DNA of 64,000 nt. Origin: Prevotella sp. (GTDB lineage Bacteria > Bacteroidota > Bacteroidia > Bacteroidales > Bacteroidaceae). The stretch covers positions 1-64,000 of the forward strand of contig JAFTFO010000040.1 in the NCBI GenBank assembly GCA_017449495.1, given 5' to 3'. This document shows positions 49,508-57,420 of the stretch, piece after piece. Each line of letters starts with the position of its first letter. The first letter of the stretch is position 1. The notes under the pieces are model-generated. The model made no database searches and was not told where the DNA came from. It worked only from the letters and a program-made list of their open reading frames with translations. Both the position numbers and the translations under genes were made by a program.

Positions 49508-50779
49508 ATGAACAAAGGAAAAGTTGATGTCCTGTTGGGTTTGCAATGGGGCGATGAGGGAAAAGGTAAGGTGGTCGACGTGCTGACCCCCAAGTACGAT
49601 GTGGTGGCCCGTTTCCAGGGTGGTCCTAATGCCGGCCACACGCTGGAGTTCGAAGGCCAGAAGTATGTGTTGCGCTCGATTCCATCGGGTATCTTCCAGG
49701 GTGGTAAGGTGAACATCATCGGCAATGGCGTGGTGCTCGCTCCAGACCTCTTCATGGACGAGGCTAAGGCCCTCGAGGCCAGCGGTCACGACCTGCACAG
49801 CCGCCTGCACATCTCAAAGAAGGCCCATCTCATCATGCCGACGCACCGTGTGCTCGATGCCGCCTACGAGGCCCAGAAGGGAAAGAACAAGGTGGGCACC
49901 ACGGGTAAGGGCATTGGTCCGACCTATACCGATAAGATCAGCCGCAATGGTCTGCGTGTGGGTGATATCCTCGAGAACTTCCCCGAGAAGTACGCCAAGG
50001 CCAAGGCCCGTCATGAGGCCATCCTGAAGTCGCTCAACTTCGACTACGACATCACCGAGGTGGAGAAGAAGTGGCTCGAGGGCGTTGAATACCTCCGCCA
50101 GTTCCCCATCGTCGATTCCGAGCACGAGATCAACAATATTCTCCGTGAGGGCAAAAGCGTGCTCTGCGAGGGCGCCCAGGGTACGATGCTCGACATCGAC
50201 TTCGGCAGTTATCCTTTCGTCACCTCGTCCAACACCATCTGCGCCGGAGCTTGTACCGGTCTGGGCATCGGCCCGAACAAGATTGGCGATGTCTATGGCA
50301 TCATGAAAGCCTACTGCACCCGTGTTGGTGCTGGTCCTTTCCCCACGGAGTTGTTCGATGAAACGGGCAAGACCATCCGTGACCTCGGCCACGAGTATGG
50401 TGCAGTGACAGGCCGTGAGCGCCGTTGTGGCTGGATCGACCTTGTCGCCCTGAAGTATTCAATCATGGTCAACGGTGTCACCCAGCTCATCATGATGAAG
50501 AGCGACGTGCTTGATGGCTTCGACACCATCAAGGCCTGCGTAGCCTACAAGCAGAATGGCGTTGAAATCGACTACTTCCCTTATAATATAGAAGAAGGTA
50601 TCGAGCCTGTCTATCAGGAGCTGCCGGGCTGGAAGACGGATATGACGAAGTTCACCAGCGAGGATCAGTTCCCGAAGGAGTTCAACGATTACATCAAGTT
50701 CCTGGAGGCTCAGCTCGAGACACCTATTAAGATTATTTCCATCGGTCCCGATCGCGACCAAACCATCGTTCGTAAGTAA
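49508..50779 (+). CDS. purA: Adenylosuccinate synthetase
   Basis: 423 residues, full length. It joins IMP and aspartate with GTP in AMP synthesis. The P-loop [14 protein letters not shown] and GGPNAGHTL are at the N-terminus (catalytic Asp and His); [41 protein letters not shown] (split: [11 protein letters not shown]) and the C-terminal [18 protein letters not shown] base-binding region follow. It is 3 bases after fur and overlaps hisS by one base. Confidence 0.97.
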   Translation: MNKGKVDVLLGLQWGDEGKGKVVDVLTPKYDVVARFQGGPNAGHTLEFEGQKYVLRSIPSGIFQGGKVNIIGNGVVLAPDLFMDEAKALEASGHDLHSRLHISKKAHLIMPTHRVLDAAYEAQKGKNKVGTTGKGIGPTYTDKISRNGLRVGDILENFPEKYAKAKARHEAILKSLNFDYDITEVEKKWLEGVEYLRQFPIVDSEHEINNILREGKSVLCEGAQGTMLDIDFGSYPFVTSSNTICAGACTGLGIGPNKIGDVYGIMKAYCTRVGAGPFPTELFDETGKTIRDLGHEYGAVTGRERRCGWIDLVALKYSIMVNGVTQLIMMKSDVLDGFDTIKACVAYKQNGVEIDYFPYNIEEGIEPVYQELPGWKTDMTKFTSEDQFPKEFNDYIKFLEAQLETPIKIISIGPDRDQTIVRK

Positions 50780-52170
50780 TGGCACAGAAACCAAGTATTC
50801 CAAAAGGAACGCGTGACTTCGGCCCATCCGAGATGGCCAAGCGCAACTATATCTTCGACACCATCAAACAGGTGTACCAGCTCTATGGCTTCCAGCAGAT
50901 AGAGACACCTGCGATGGAAACCCTCCAGACCCTGATGGGCAAGTACGGCGAAGAGGGCGACAAGTTGCTCTTCAAAGTACTCAACTCAGGTGACTTCCTT
51001 TCAAAGGTCAGCGACCAGGAGATGTCTGCTCTCAAGTCCCAGAACCCGAACAAGGTGGCAGCCATGCTCTGTGAAAAGGGTCTCCGCTACGACCTCACCG
51101 TCCCCTTCGCCCGCTACGTGGTGATGCACCGTGAGGAACTGCAGTTGCCCTTCAAGCGTTATCAGATGCAGCCCGTGTGGCGGGCTGACCGCCCGCAGAA
51201 AGGCCGTTACCGTGAGTTCTGGCAGTTCGACGGTGACATCGTGGGCTCCGACTCCCTGCTTAACGAGGTGGAGCTGATGCAGATCATCGACACCGTCTTC
51301 ACCCGTTTCGGGGTGCGTGTGCAGATCAAGATCAACAACCGTAAGATTCTTACAGGAATAGCCGAAGTCATCGGGGCTGCCGATAAGATCGTCGACATCA
51401 CCGTCGCCATCGATAAACTCGATAAAATCGGCCTCGACAACGTGAACCAGGAACTTCGTGAGGATGGCCTCTCCGAGGAACAGATCGCCAAACTTCAGCC
51501 TATCATCACCCTCGAAGGTACCAACGAGCAGAAACTTGATACCATCGCCGACGTGCTCAAAGACAGCGAGATCGGCCTCAAGGGTGTCGATGAAATCCGC
51601 TATATCCTTTCCGCCTTATGTCCAGTAGACTGCGGTACTTCCGCAGTCCTCCACAACGAGCTTCAACTCGACCTCACGCTGGCCCGTGGCCTGAACTACT
51701 ACACCGGCGCCATCTTCGAGGTGAAGGCCCTCGACGTACAGATCGGCTCTATCACAGGCGGAGGCCGCTACGACAACCTGACGGGCATTTTCGGCATGCC
51801 GGGCATCTCTGGTGTGGGCATCTCCTTTGGCGTGGATCGTATCTACGACGTGCTCAACGCTCTCGACTGCTATCCTAAGGATGCTGTCAACGGCACCCAG
51901 CTGCTCTTCATCAACTTCGGTGAGAAAGAGACCGCCTACTGTCTGCCCCTCGTCGCCAAGGCTCGTGAGGCTGGCATCCGCACGGAGATATTCCCCGATA
52001 GTGCCAAGATGAAGAAGCAGATGTCCTACGCCAATGCCAAGCAGATTCCCTTCGTCGCCCTCGCTGGTGAGAACGAGATGGCTAAAGGCAAGCTGACCTT
52101 AAAGAATATGGTCACAGGAGAACAGCAACTCGTTACAATAGAGGAACTTATCGAAAAGGTTAAATGTTAA
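50779..52170 (+). CDS. hisS: Histidine-tRNA ligase
   Basis: 463 residues. The class II motif 1 region is [18 protein letters not shown], motif 2 is [15 protein letters not shown], the histidine-specific loops are [15 protein letters not shown] and GGGRYDNL, and motif 3 is [15 protein letters not shown]-terminal anticodon-binding domain ([14 protein letters not shown] onwards) is complete. It charges tRNA-His in the cytoplasm. The ATG shares its A with the purA stop (TAATG). Confidence 0.97.
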   Translation: MAQKPSIPKGTRDFGPSEMAKRNYIFDTIKQVYQLYGFQQIETPAMETLQTLMGKYGEEGDKLLFKVLNSGDFLSKVSDQEMSALKSQNPNKVAAMLCEKGLRYDLTVPFARYVVMHREELQLPFKRYQMQPVWRADRPQKGRYREFWQFDGDIVGSDSLLNEVELMQIIDTVFTRFGVRVQIKINNRKILTGIAEVIGAADKIVDITVAIDKLDKIGLDNVNQELREDGLSEEQIAKLQPIITLEGTNEQKLDTIADVLKDSEIGLKGVDEIRYILSALCPVDCGTSAVLHNELQLDLTLARGLNYYTGAIFEVKALDVQIGSITGGGRYDNLTGIFGMPGISGVGISFGVDRIYDVLNALDCYPKDAVNGTQLLFINFGEKETAYCLPLVAKAREAGIRTEIFPDSAKMKKQMSYANAKQIPFVALAGENEMAKGKLTLKNMVTGEQQLVTIEELIEKVKC

Positions 52171-52174
52171 GAAG

Positions 52175-53182
52175 ATGAGACACCTGAAAAGAATCATCCT
52201 TTTAATCTGTGTCATCTGTGGCTTCATGGCTGCGACCCCCGACAAGACCACGACGATCTTCATCATCGGCGACTCCACCGCTGCCAATAAAGACCTCTCT
52301 AAAGGCAAACTCGAGCGTGGTTGGGGGATGGCCCTGCAGTGCTTCTTCGACGATAATATCCTCGTCGACAACCATGCTGTCAACGGGCGCTCATCGCTCT
52401 CCTTCCTCAACGAAGGTCGCTGGGACAAGGTGCTGGAGCGTCTGAAGCCAGGCGACTATGTCATCATCCAGTTTGGTCATAACGACGAGAAAGCCCCTAA
52501 GGATCGTCACACCGATCCCGGCTCCACCTTCGACTACAATCTGGCCAAGTATGTCCGTGAGACCCGTGAGCATGGGGGCATCCCGGTGCTGATGAGTTGT
52601 GTCGTGCGACGTAACTTTGCCAAGGTCACGCATAAGAACGATGACGACGAGAAACTGCGCAACACCACCTTTGCCGATGGCGGACTACTCGTAGAGGGTG
52701 ACTCGCTCGTCGATACCCACGGCCTCTATCGTATTGCGCCCCGTGATGTCGCCGAACGTATGAACTGCCATTTCATCGATGCCAATCAGATCACCCACGA
52801 CCTCGAACAAGGACTTGGCACCGAGGCCTCGAAGAAACTCCACATGTGGTATCTGCCTGATACAGAGCCCACTGAGCCGAAGGGCAAGCAAGATAATACA
52901 CATTATAATATATATGGTGCCCATGTCGTTGCCCGCTTGCTGGCCGATGCCCTCTGCGAGGAGATCCCTGTGCTCAAGGCCTATCGTACCGATGCCAATA
53001 TCACCGTCGACCGCTTAGGCCGTGGCGAATACATGAACCTCGATGATGCCGTAGCCGCCGCACTGGCTTCCTCAAAGGCTGAGACTACTATCCAGATTCT
53101 CGGAGGCGAGTGGGAGAGACCCCAACTGCCGAAGAAGTCGCGCATCCGTTTCATCCTCCGTCAAGGCGCCACGTTCAAGTAA
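52175..53182 (+). CDS. Exported SGNH/GDSL hydrolase, rhamnogalacturonan acetylesterase type
   Basis: 335 residues. The signal peptide is short, with core LLICVICGFMA. SGNH blocks are visible: IIGDSTAANKD (nucleophile Ser), the NGRSSLSFL Gly/Asn block, IIQFGHNDEK (Asn) and DNTHYNIYGAH (Asp and His of the triad). This order matches CE12-type pectin deacetylases, which remove acetyl groups from rhamnogalacturonan. The C-terminal extension of about 75 residues includes DANITVDRLGRGEYMNLDDAVAAAL, resembling the start of a pectinesterase-like beta helix, cut short. It follows hisS by 4 bases. The signal peptide is encoded in part by a copy of a dispersed repeat arm. Confidence 0.85.
   Translation: MRHLKRIILLICVICGFMAATPDKTTTIFIIGDSTAANKDLSKGKLERGWGMALQCFFDDNILVDNHAVNGRSSLSFLNEGRWDKVLERLKPGDYVIIQFGHNDEKAPKDRHTDPGSTFDYNLAKYVRETREHGGIPVLMSCVVRRNFAKVTHKNDDDEKLRNTTFADGGLLVEGDSLVDTHGLYRIAPRDVAERMNCHFIDANQITHDLEQGLGTEASKKLHMWYLPDTEPTEPKGKQDNTHYNIYGAHVVARLLADALCEEIPVLKAYRTDANITVDRLGRGEYMNLDDAVAAALASSKAETTIQILGGEWERPQLPKKSRIRFILRQGATFK
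52204..52224 (+). repeat. Copy of a REP-like arm inside a signal-peptide coding sequence
   Basis: These 21 bases match 26352-26372, the right arm of the intergenic palindrome and its flank, at 20 positions. They encode residues of the hydrophobic core (LICVICGF). The left arm is not present here. Confidence 0.6.
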
Positions 53183-53208
53183 ACGGCCCTTAAATTTTTT
53201 ATCGTTAG

Positions 53209-53250
53209 CGTTTGAGTATACGCGAACAACCGTTTGAGTATACGCAAACG
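53209..53250. repeat. Tandem near-palindromes after the esterase gene
   Basis: CGTTTGAGTATACGC occurs at 53209 and 53231 (period 22). The second copy, 53231-53250, is an almost perfect 20-base palindrome (CGTTTG...CAAACG around GTATAC). It lies 26 bases after the esterase stop and could act as a terminator or protein-binding site. Confidence 0.6.
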
Positions 53251-53269
53251 GTTGTTTGAGCCAAGGCGA

Positions 53270-53429
53270 ACGGTAGTAAGGATAGGGTAAAACCCCTGTG
53301 ATGATGCCTGTTAACCCCTATAAACTGCCATCAGTATCCCTGTTAACAGGCATCATCAACAACATAAGAAGGCACCTGTAACAACGATATAAAGCATCAA
53401 TAACAACATAAGAAGGCACCTGCAACAAC
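53270..53429. repeat. Dispersed stem-loop repeat, copy 1
   Basis: TGATGATGCCTGTTAAC (53299-53315) pairs perfectly with GTTAACAGGCATCATCA (53342-53358). Positions 53279-53325 match 57307-57353 at about 43 of 47 bases, and similarity continues on both sides. Downstream, a unit containing ATAAGAAGGCACCTG is repeated with a 44-base period (about 53358 and 53402). No coding capacity is evident. Confidence 0.75.
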
Positions 53430-53498
53430 AAAAGAGCCATTATCACTGAGGTTTTCCCACGTCCTTGCAGCATCAAAAGCCGCTCAGTAGCGCCATCT

Positions 53499-53550
53499 GG
53501 TGCAGGATAGGTGCAGGATAGTAGCTCTATTTTGAACCTATCCAGCACCG
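53499..53550. repeat. Short tandem and inverted repeats in the island upstream region
   Basis: GGTGCAGGATA is repeated in tandem (53499-53509, 53510-53520), and ACCTATCCAGCACC (53537-53550) is its inverted partner with one mismatch. AGTAGCTC motifs recur at about 53520 and 53586. The 53183-53694 stretch holds only these repeats and no convincing gene. Confidence 0.55.
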
Positions 53551-53694
53551 TACTTTGCCTGATTACCAATAACTTACACACCTCAGTAGCTCCAATAGCT
53601 CTATTTTTTTTGCAACGATAGATATGATGTTTACTCTCCTTAGGCCATCTTGTATGCTATAATATCACACCCGCTCGAAATAAATCAATTTAAA

Positions 53695-53726
53695 TTTGGT
53701 TATTTCGTTACTTCTTCGTACCTTTG
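53695..53726 (+). promoter_or_regulatory. Well-formed promoter of the accessory island operon
   Basis: TTTG (53695-53698) and TACCTTTG (53719-53726) are separated by 20 bases, matching the Bacteroidota -33/-7 consensus closely. It precedes the first gene fragment by about 47 bases and could transcribe the whole 53.77-57.35 kb run. Confidence 0.7.
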
Positions 53727-53772
53727 CACCTAATCACTGGCACATACCTCAGAGGAGGGCCTGTGTGACTTT

Positions 53773-53983
53773 GTGGGTAAAACAACGCAGATGGAGCTAA
53801 TTAATAATGTAGGTAAGACGCTGCGCGATGACTTGATGCAGCAGTTGCAGCCAGGAAGTCGATTGTCAATAGCGGCCTCCTGCTTCTCCATCTTGAAAAA
53901 CGTGCCTGTTCTGAGAAACAGACACGTAAAAGATACGAATTGCATCAACAAATTGTGAAACTAAAAGAAGAATTATCCCTGTG
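53773..53983 (+). pseudogene. Fused end fragments: PLD/SNF2-type helicase start and DUF4391-like tail
   Basis: The first part (ATG at 53791) reads MELINNVGKTLRDDLM, then GSRLSIAASCFSI, the typical beginning of large restriction-island helicases with an N-terminal phospholipase D-like domain. After about 34 residues the similarity stops near 53893. In another frame the next 90 bases read LEKRACSEKQTRKRYELH then QQIVKLKEEL and TGA at 53981-53983, a basic coiled tail like that of DUF4391-type proteins. The simplest reading is one deletion from inside the helicase gene into the end of the next gene. No functional protein is expected. Both assignments rest on remembered family patterns. Confidence 0.55.
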
Positions 53984-53987
53984 AGCA

Positions 53988-54869
53988 ATGATAAATAAGA
54001 AATCAATTCGATTCTATAAAGACCATAAAGTTCGTGCTGTATGGGACGAGGAGAACAATCATTGGTGGTTCTCCGTCCTTGATATCGTAGGTGCCATCAA
54101 CGAGCAGGATGACCACGAGAAAAACCGCAACTATTGGAAGTATCTGAAAGCGAAGTTGCGTAAGAAACAGAGTGAGGTGGTTAGTGACACTACCCAACTG
54201 AAACTGACGGCTTCTGATGGTAAGAAGTACAACACCGATGTTATCAGTCAGGCTGGCGTAGAAGAACTCGCAAAATCCATTCGCAACCAGCAGGCTATGG
54301 CCTTTCTGGATTGGTTTAAATATAGCGAGAATACTATCGATGGACAAAGTCGAAAGAAGGCCTATACGCTTTGGGAGAGCAATCTCGTGGCTGATAAAGA
54401 CGTGGGCAAGGTAAAGTCGTTGCAACAAATACATGCTTTCTTGTTCGGAGGTCTCTATGACTTTGCCGGAAAAATCCGCACTAAGACCATCTCAAAAGGC
54501 AACACTCTTTTCTGCCTGGCTGAACATCTGCATAATTATCTGAAGACAGTTGAGGCAATGCCAGAGACGACCTTCGATGAGATTGTAGAAAAGTATGTAG
54601 AGATGAACGCTGCCCATCCGTTTATGGAGGGCAATGGGCGTAGCACTCGTATTTGGCTGGACTTGATTTTCAAGAAACGAATGAAAATGTGCGTAGATTG
54701 GAGTAAGATAGATAAACGTGAATACCTGGATGCGATGATAGCAACCCATATTTCTGATAACAGCAAGATTCGTGAATTATTAAGACAGGCTCTGACAGAC
54801 CGCATTAAAGACCGCGAAATCTTTATGAAAGGTATTGACTATTCATATTATTATGAGCAAGAGGATTGA
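53988..54869 (+). CDS. Bro-N/Fic fusion protein
   Basis: 293 residues. The N-terminal domain (about 5-112: IRFYKDHKVRAVWDEEN, WWFSVLDIVGAI, YWKYLKAKLRK, VISQAGVEELAKSI, FLDWF) is the Bro-N antirepressor-like DNA-binding domain common in phages. The C-terminal domain (about 125-270) is Fic: FGGLYDFAGKIRT and the active-site motif HPFMEGNGRSTR with catalytic His210, Asn216 and Arg218/221 present. Fic enzymes transfer AMP or other phosphate-containing groups to protein hydroxyls. No obvious (S/T)xxxE(G/N) inhibitory helix is seen within the protein, so an external control or DNA-linked control may apply. It starts 4 bases after the preceding pseudogene. Confidence 0.85.
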   Translation: MINKKSIRFYKDHKVRAVWDEENNHWWFSVLDIVGAINEQDDHEKNRNYWKYLKAKLRKKQSEVVSDTTQLKLTASDGKKYNTDVISQAGVEELAKSIRNQQAMAFLDWFKYSENTIDGQSRKKAYTLWESNLVADKDVGKVKSLQQIHAFLFGGLYDFAGKIRTKTISKGNTLFCLAEHLHNYLKTVEAMPETTFDEIVEKYVEMNAAHPFMEGNGRSTRIWLDLIFKKRMKMCVDWSKIDKREYLDAMIATHISDNSKIRELLRQALTDRIKDREIFMKGIDYSYYYEQED

Positions 54870-54891
54870 AGAAGAATAAAACAATACAATA

Positions 54892-55120
54892 ATGGAAAAA
54901 CTGAATATGCAGACCACCAACGTCGTGGATGAGAATATAAAGAGGATTGGGGAGTTGTTCCCTAATTGCTTGACGGAACGACTGAATGAGAAAGGACAGC
55001 CGGAAACGGCTATCGACTTCGACCAACTCAGACAGGAGTCTCGCCAACGACCAAGTAGCCGACAACTTCGAGCAGATATTCGAGTACTATAGTAAAGATA
55101 CAATCAGAAGAATACTGTAA
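54892..55120 (+). pseudogene. Type III Mod (DNA methyltransferase) N-terminal fragment with foreign tail
   Basis: The frame from 54892 gives MEKLNMQTTNVVDENIKRIG, then ELFPNCLTERLNEKGQPE and AIDFDQLRQE, the recognisable first 45-48 residues of type III restriction-modification methyltransferases (usually over 600 residues). From about 55029 the similarity continues only in another frame (SLANDQVADNFEQIFEYYSK, then TAA at 55118-55120), a tail I cannot assign. None of the methyltransferase motifs (FxGxG, DPPY) remain. It lies 22 bases after the Bro-N/Fic gene. Confidence 0.6.
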
Positions 55121-55133
55121 AATATGTAAGACT

Positions 55134-56423
55134 ATGGATATGGAAAAATCATGGAGTATTGCCTTGGAATCAATAGCTATTGTAAGTGTTCTTAGTGCAA
55201 TAGTGTATGGTGCAATATACGGGCTCTTGAGATTCTATCAAGATTATCGCGAGAGACGAATAATAGAATATGAAAATTTTCAAAAATCTTTTGATAATCT
55301 TGTTTCGAATTTAACATCAAATAATCCTGCAGCTCAATTGTCAGCAGCCGTACTACTTAGGAGATATTTTAAGGTCTCACAAGATGACAATTCAGAAATA
55401 ATTGATTCACGAATCGCACGATTTATTTCTAATAAGGCAAAAAAATATTTGAGACCAATTGACTTGAAATATAAAAAGGATTTGAGATTAGAAGCGATAA
55501 GCGAAATTTCTTCTTTACTACGGAGGTTACCAACAGGTGTTTTTCAAAAAACCTTGGCTGATGGCTTGGGATTTGCCACAGACTTGTCTTTCTGTGATTT
55601 GCAAAAAACAAATTTGCAAGATGTCTTGTTAGATAACAAATATCAAGATATTATTATGAGAAAGACAGATTTTTATCTTTCAGATTTATCTTATGCTAAT
55701 CTCGAAGGTATTGTAGGACATGAAATTATCTTCTATCATGCAATTTTGTTCTGTGCTCGTATAAAGAATTGTGATTTTTCGAAGGGCAATTTTAGAGGAG
55801 CAGATTTGACTGATGTTTCATTCAAAAGATGTGACCTTTCTGGGGCTGACTTTACAGATGCAGTAAATATTCCACCATCAATAAAAGAGGTTCTTAATAA
55901 TGGTATATTTCCTGAAGCCTGTGTACTTTCCGCGAAGCATGAGTCTAAAGATAAGGCAATCTTTTTCTCTATGCCAGGTGTGATGTCAAAAACAGACGAG
56001 TTGATTACAAAAGATTATAAACAAATATTGGAAAGAAAAGGATATGAAGTCATTTATTATAAGAGTGACGATTATCCTCGTTTTGGGCAATTTAATAGAG
56101 TGAGACATGATATCATGCGTTCTTCTGGAATGATAGCATTTGGGTTAAAACAAATACACATTCCTCAAGCTTCATATCGTCCAGGAACAAAAGAAGAAAC
56201 CGAATGGAATGGGAAATGGCTCTCTACTCCTTGGAGTGAAGTAGAGGTTGGTATGGGGTTGATGAGAGGCATGCCAATACTTCTTGTATGCGATCCAGAC
56301 ATTAATGATGGCGTGTTTGATGGAGGATTAAGCGAATGTTTTGTCGCAAAAGTCTCTACTACAGAAGATTGCAGGAAAATTGAATATAATAAGTTCGTTG
56401 ATGAGTGGTTATCCAAGTTATAG
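55134..56423 (+). CDS. Membrane-anchored pentapeptide-repeat protein with TIR/deoxyribosyltransferase-like C-terminus
   Basis: 429 residues. One N-terminal membrane helix (about 9-33) precedes a helical region (40-140). Pentapeptide-type repeats (about 148-242) include LSFCDLQKTNLQDV, DLSYANLEG and CDFSKGNFRGADLTDVSFKR. The C-terminal domain (about 273-429) begins AIFFSMPGVMSKTD and contains YEVIYYK, MRSSGMIAFGL and PWSEVEVGMGLMRGMPILLV. The last segment looks like the Glu-containing active-site helix and following strand of nucleoside 2-deoxyribosyltransferase or TIR-like NAD-cleaving domains (Glu349/Glu351). Codon use is far more AT-rich than the core genes. A defence effector is plausible from the context, but no such combination is known to me. 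Confidence 0.6.
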   Translation: MDMEKSWSIALESIAIVSVLSAIVYGAIYGLLRFYQDYRERRIIEYENFQKSFDNLVSNLTSNNPAAQLSAAVLLRRYFKVSQDDNSEIIDSRIARFISNKAKKYLRPIDLKYKKDLRLEAISEISSLLRRLPTGVFQKTLADGLGFATDLSFCDLQKTNLQDVLLDNKYQDIIMRKTDFYLSDLSYANLEGIVGHEIIFYHAILFCARIKNCDFSKGNFRGADLTDVSFKRCDLSGADFTDAVNIPPSIKEVLNNGIFPEACVLSAKHESKDKAIFFSMPGVMSKTDELITKDYKQILERKGYEVIYYKSDDYPRFGQFNRVRHDIMRSSGMIAFGLKQIHIPQASYRPGTKEETEWNGKWLSTPWSEVEVGMGLMRGMPILLVCDPDINDGVFDGGLSECFVAKVSTTEDCRKIEYNKFVDEWLSKL

Positions 56424-56527
56424 CAGAAAAAGAATAGGGAATCGTTATATATGAAAGGTAACTACATAAATAATTGTAGAATGAAATTCAAATTAAGGCA
56501 AACAACAATTGGTTTAACAATTCATAC

Positions 56528-57250
56528 ATGAAACGAATCTACGAATACGAAGACTTGCAACCAGTATTTTATCGGTTGCTGCAAGATAAGGAGTCGAGTG
56601 ACTTGGAGTTTAAGTCGGCGAAAGGGGGATTTCCTCATTCGTTTTGGGAAACGTATTCCTCGTTTGCCAATACGGATGGTGGGGCCTTGACTTTAGCATT
56701 GGCCTACTCGGAAGAAGAAATAACCAACGAGCGACTTCAACATGCACTGAATATGCATAAGGCTGATATTACAGCGATGTTGGGACAGATGTGTGCAACA
56801 CATTTACTTGAGTCTTCTGGTCATGGAAGGGGAACGAAGTCTCATGTTTATGGACTAAATGTTGCTCTTCCAAAGCCTAATGTTGCTCTTGCAAGTGGTA
56901 ATGTTGCTCTTAATATGGATACCTCAGAGTCTAATATTGCTCTTCAAGGCGCTAATATGGGACTTAATATCGGACTTCCTGATGCTAATATAGGACTTAA
57001 TGTAGGACTTCCAGAGGCTAATGTTGCTCTTCCAAAACGATACACGAGAGAACAACTTAAAGAGAAAATCAGGGAAATATGCATGGACTGGGTTACAGTT
57101 GACATAATCGCAGCTCGATTAAATAGAGATGTGAGGTACGTTAAGAACCATATACTTCCGCAATTCTCTGACATGATAGAAAAGATGTATGACATACCCC
57201 ATCATCCAAGACAGAAATACAGGACAAAGCAGAAGGAGGACGGAGAATGA
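56528..57250 (+). CDS. AlbA_2/Schlafen-type protein, internally shortened, with NVAL repeats
   Basis: 240 residues. Residues about 18-55 (KESSDLEFKSAKGGFPHSFW, then SSFANTDGG) match the start of AlbA_2 DNA/RNA-binding domains. The domain then stops abruptly and is joined to EEEITNERLQHALNMHKADI with CATHLLESSGHGRGTKSHVYG, a winged-helix segment that normally lies several hundred residues later. Next is a tract (about 110-168) of NVAL/NIGL-type repeats (LNVALPKPNVALASGNVAL, ANMGLNIGLPDANIGLNVGL), then a basic C-terminal part with another HTH-like segment. The frame is preserved, so a product may be made, but half the AlbA_2 domain is missing. It overlaps the Res fragment by 4 bases. Confidence 0.6.
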   Translation: MKRIYEYEDLQPVFYRLLQDKESSDLEFKSAKGGFPHSFWETYSSFANTDGGALTLALAYSEEEITNERLQHALNMHKADITAMLGQMCATHLLESSGHGRGTKSHVYGLNVALPKPNVALASGNVALNMDTSESNIALQGANMGLNIGLPDANIGLNVGLPEANVALPKRYTREQLKEKIREICMDWVTVDIIAARLNRDVRYVKNHILPQFSDMIEKMYDIPHHPRQKYRTKQKEDGE

Positions 57251-57351
57251 AGTTTAAGTTTAAGATACAACAATACCAGACGGAGGCGGTGGAGCAGACG
57301 GTAGAAAGGATAGGGGAAAACTCCTGTGATGATGCCTGTTTACCCCTATAA
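57247..57351 (+). pseudogene. Type III restriction Res subunit, N-terminal stub
   Basis: An ATG overlapping the previous stop opens MKFKFKIQQYQTEAVEQT, the recognisable start of type III Res helicase-nuclease subunits (normally about 900-1000 residues). After about 18-20 codons the sequence passes into the dispersed repeat (57297-57420), and the frame ends at TAA 57349-57351 within its loop. No helicase or nuclease motif remains. Confidence 0.6.
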
Positions 57352-57420
57352 ACAGGCATCATCGTCCCTGTTAGGAGGCATCAGCAACAATATAATGAAG
57401 CATCAGCAACAGCGATGATG
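57297..57420. repeat. Dispersed stem-loop repeat, copy 2
   Basis: GATGATGCCTGTTT (57328-57341) pairs perfectly with AAACAGGCATCATC (57350-57363) around an 8-base loop. The block from about 57297 resembles copy 1 (53270 onward), including the following TCCCTGTTA..AGGCATCA segment. It replaces the body of the Res gene. Confidence 0.75.

Noticed and set aside
53209-53429. Possible CRISPR array
   Set aside because: Repeats occur only twice each, with different periods (22 and 44 bases), are degenerate and partly palindromic, and no cas gene is present.
53318-53581. 87-codon - strand frame in the repeat region
   Set aside because: It runs through palindromes and tandem repeats, has no promoter or domain, and its sequence follows the repeat structure.
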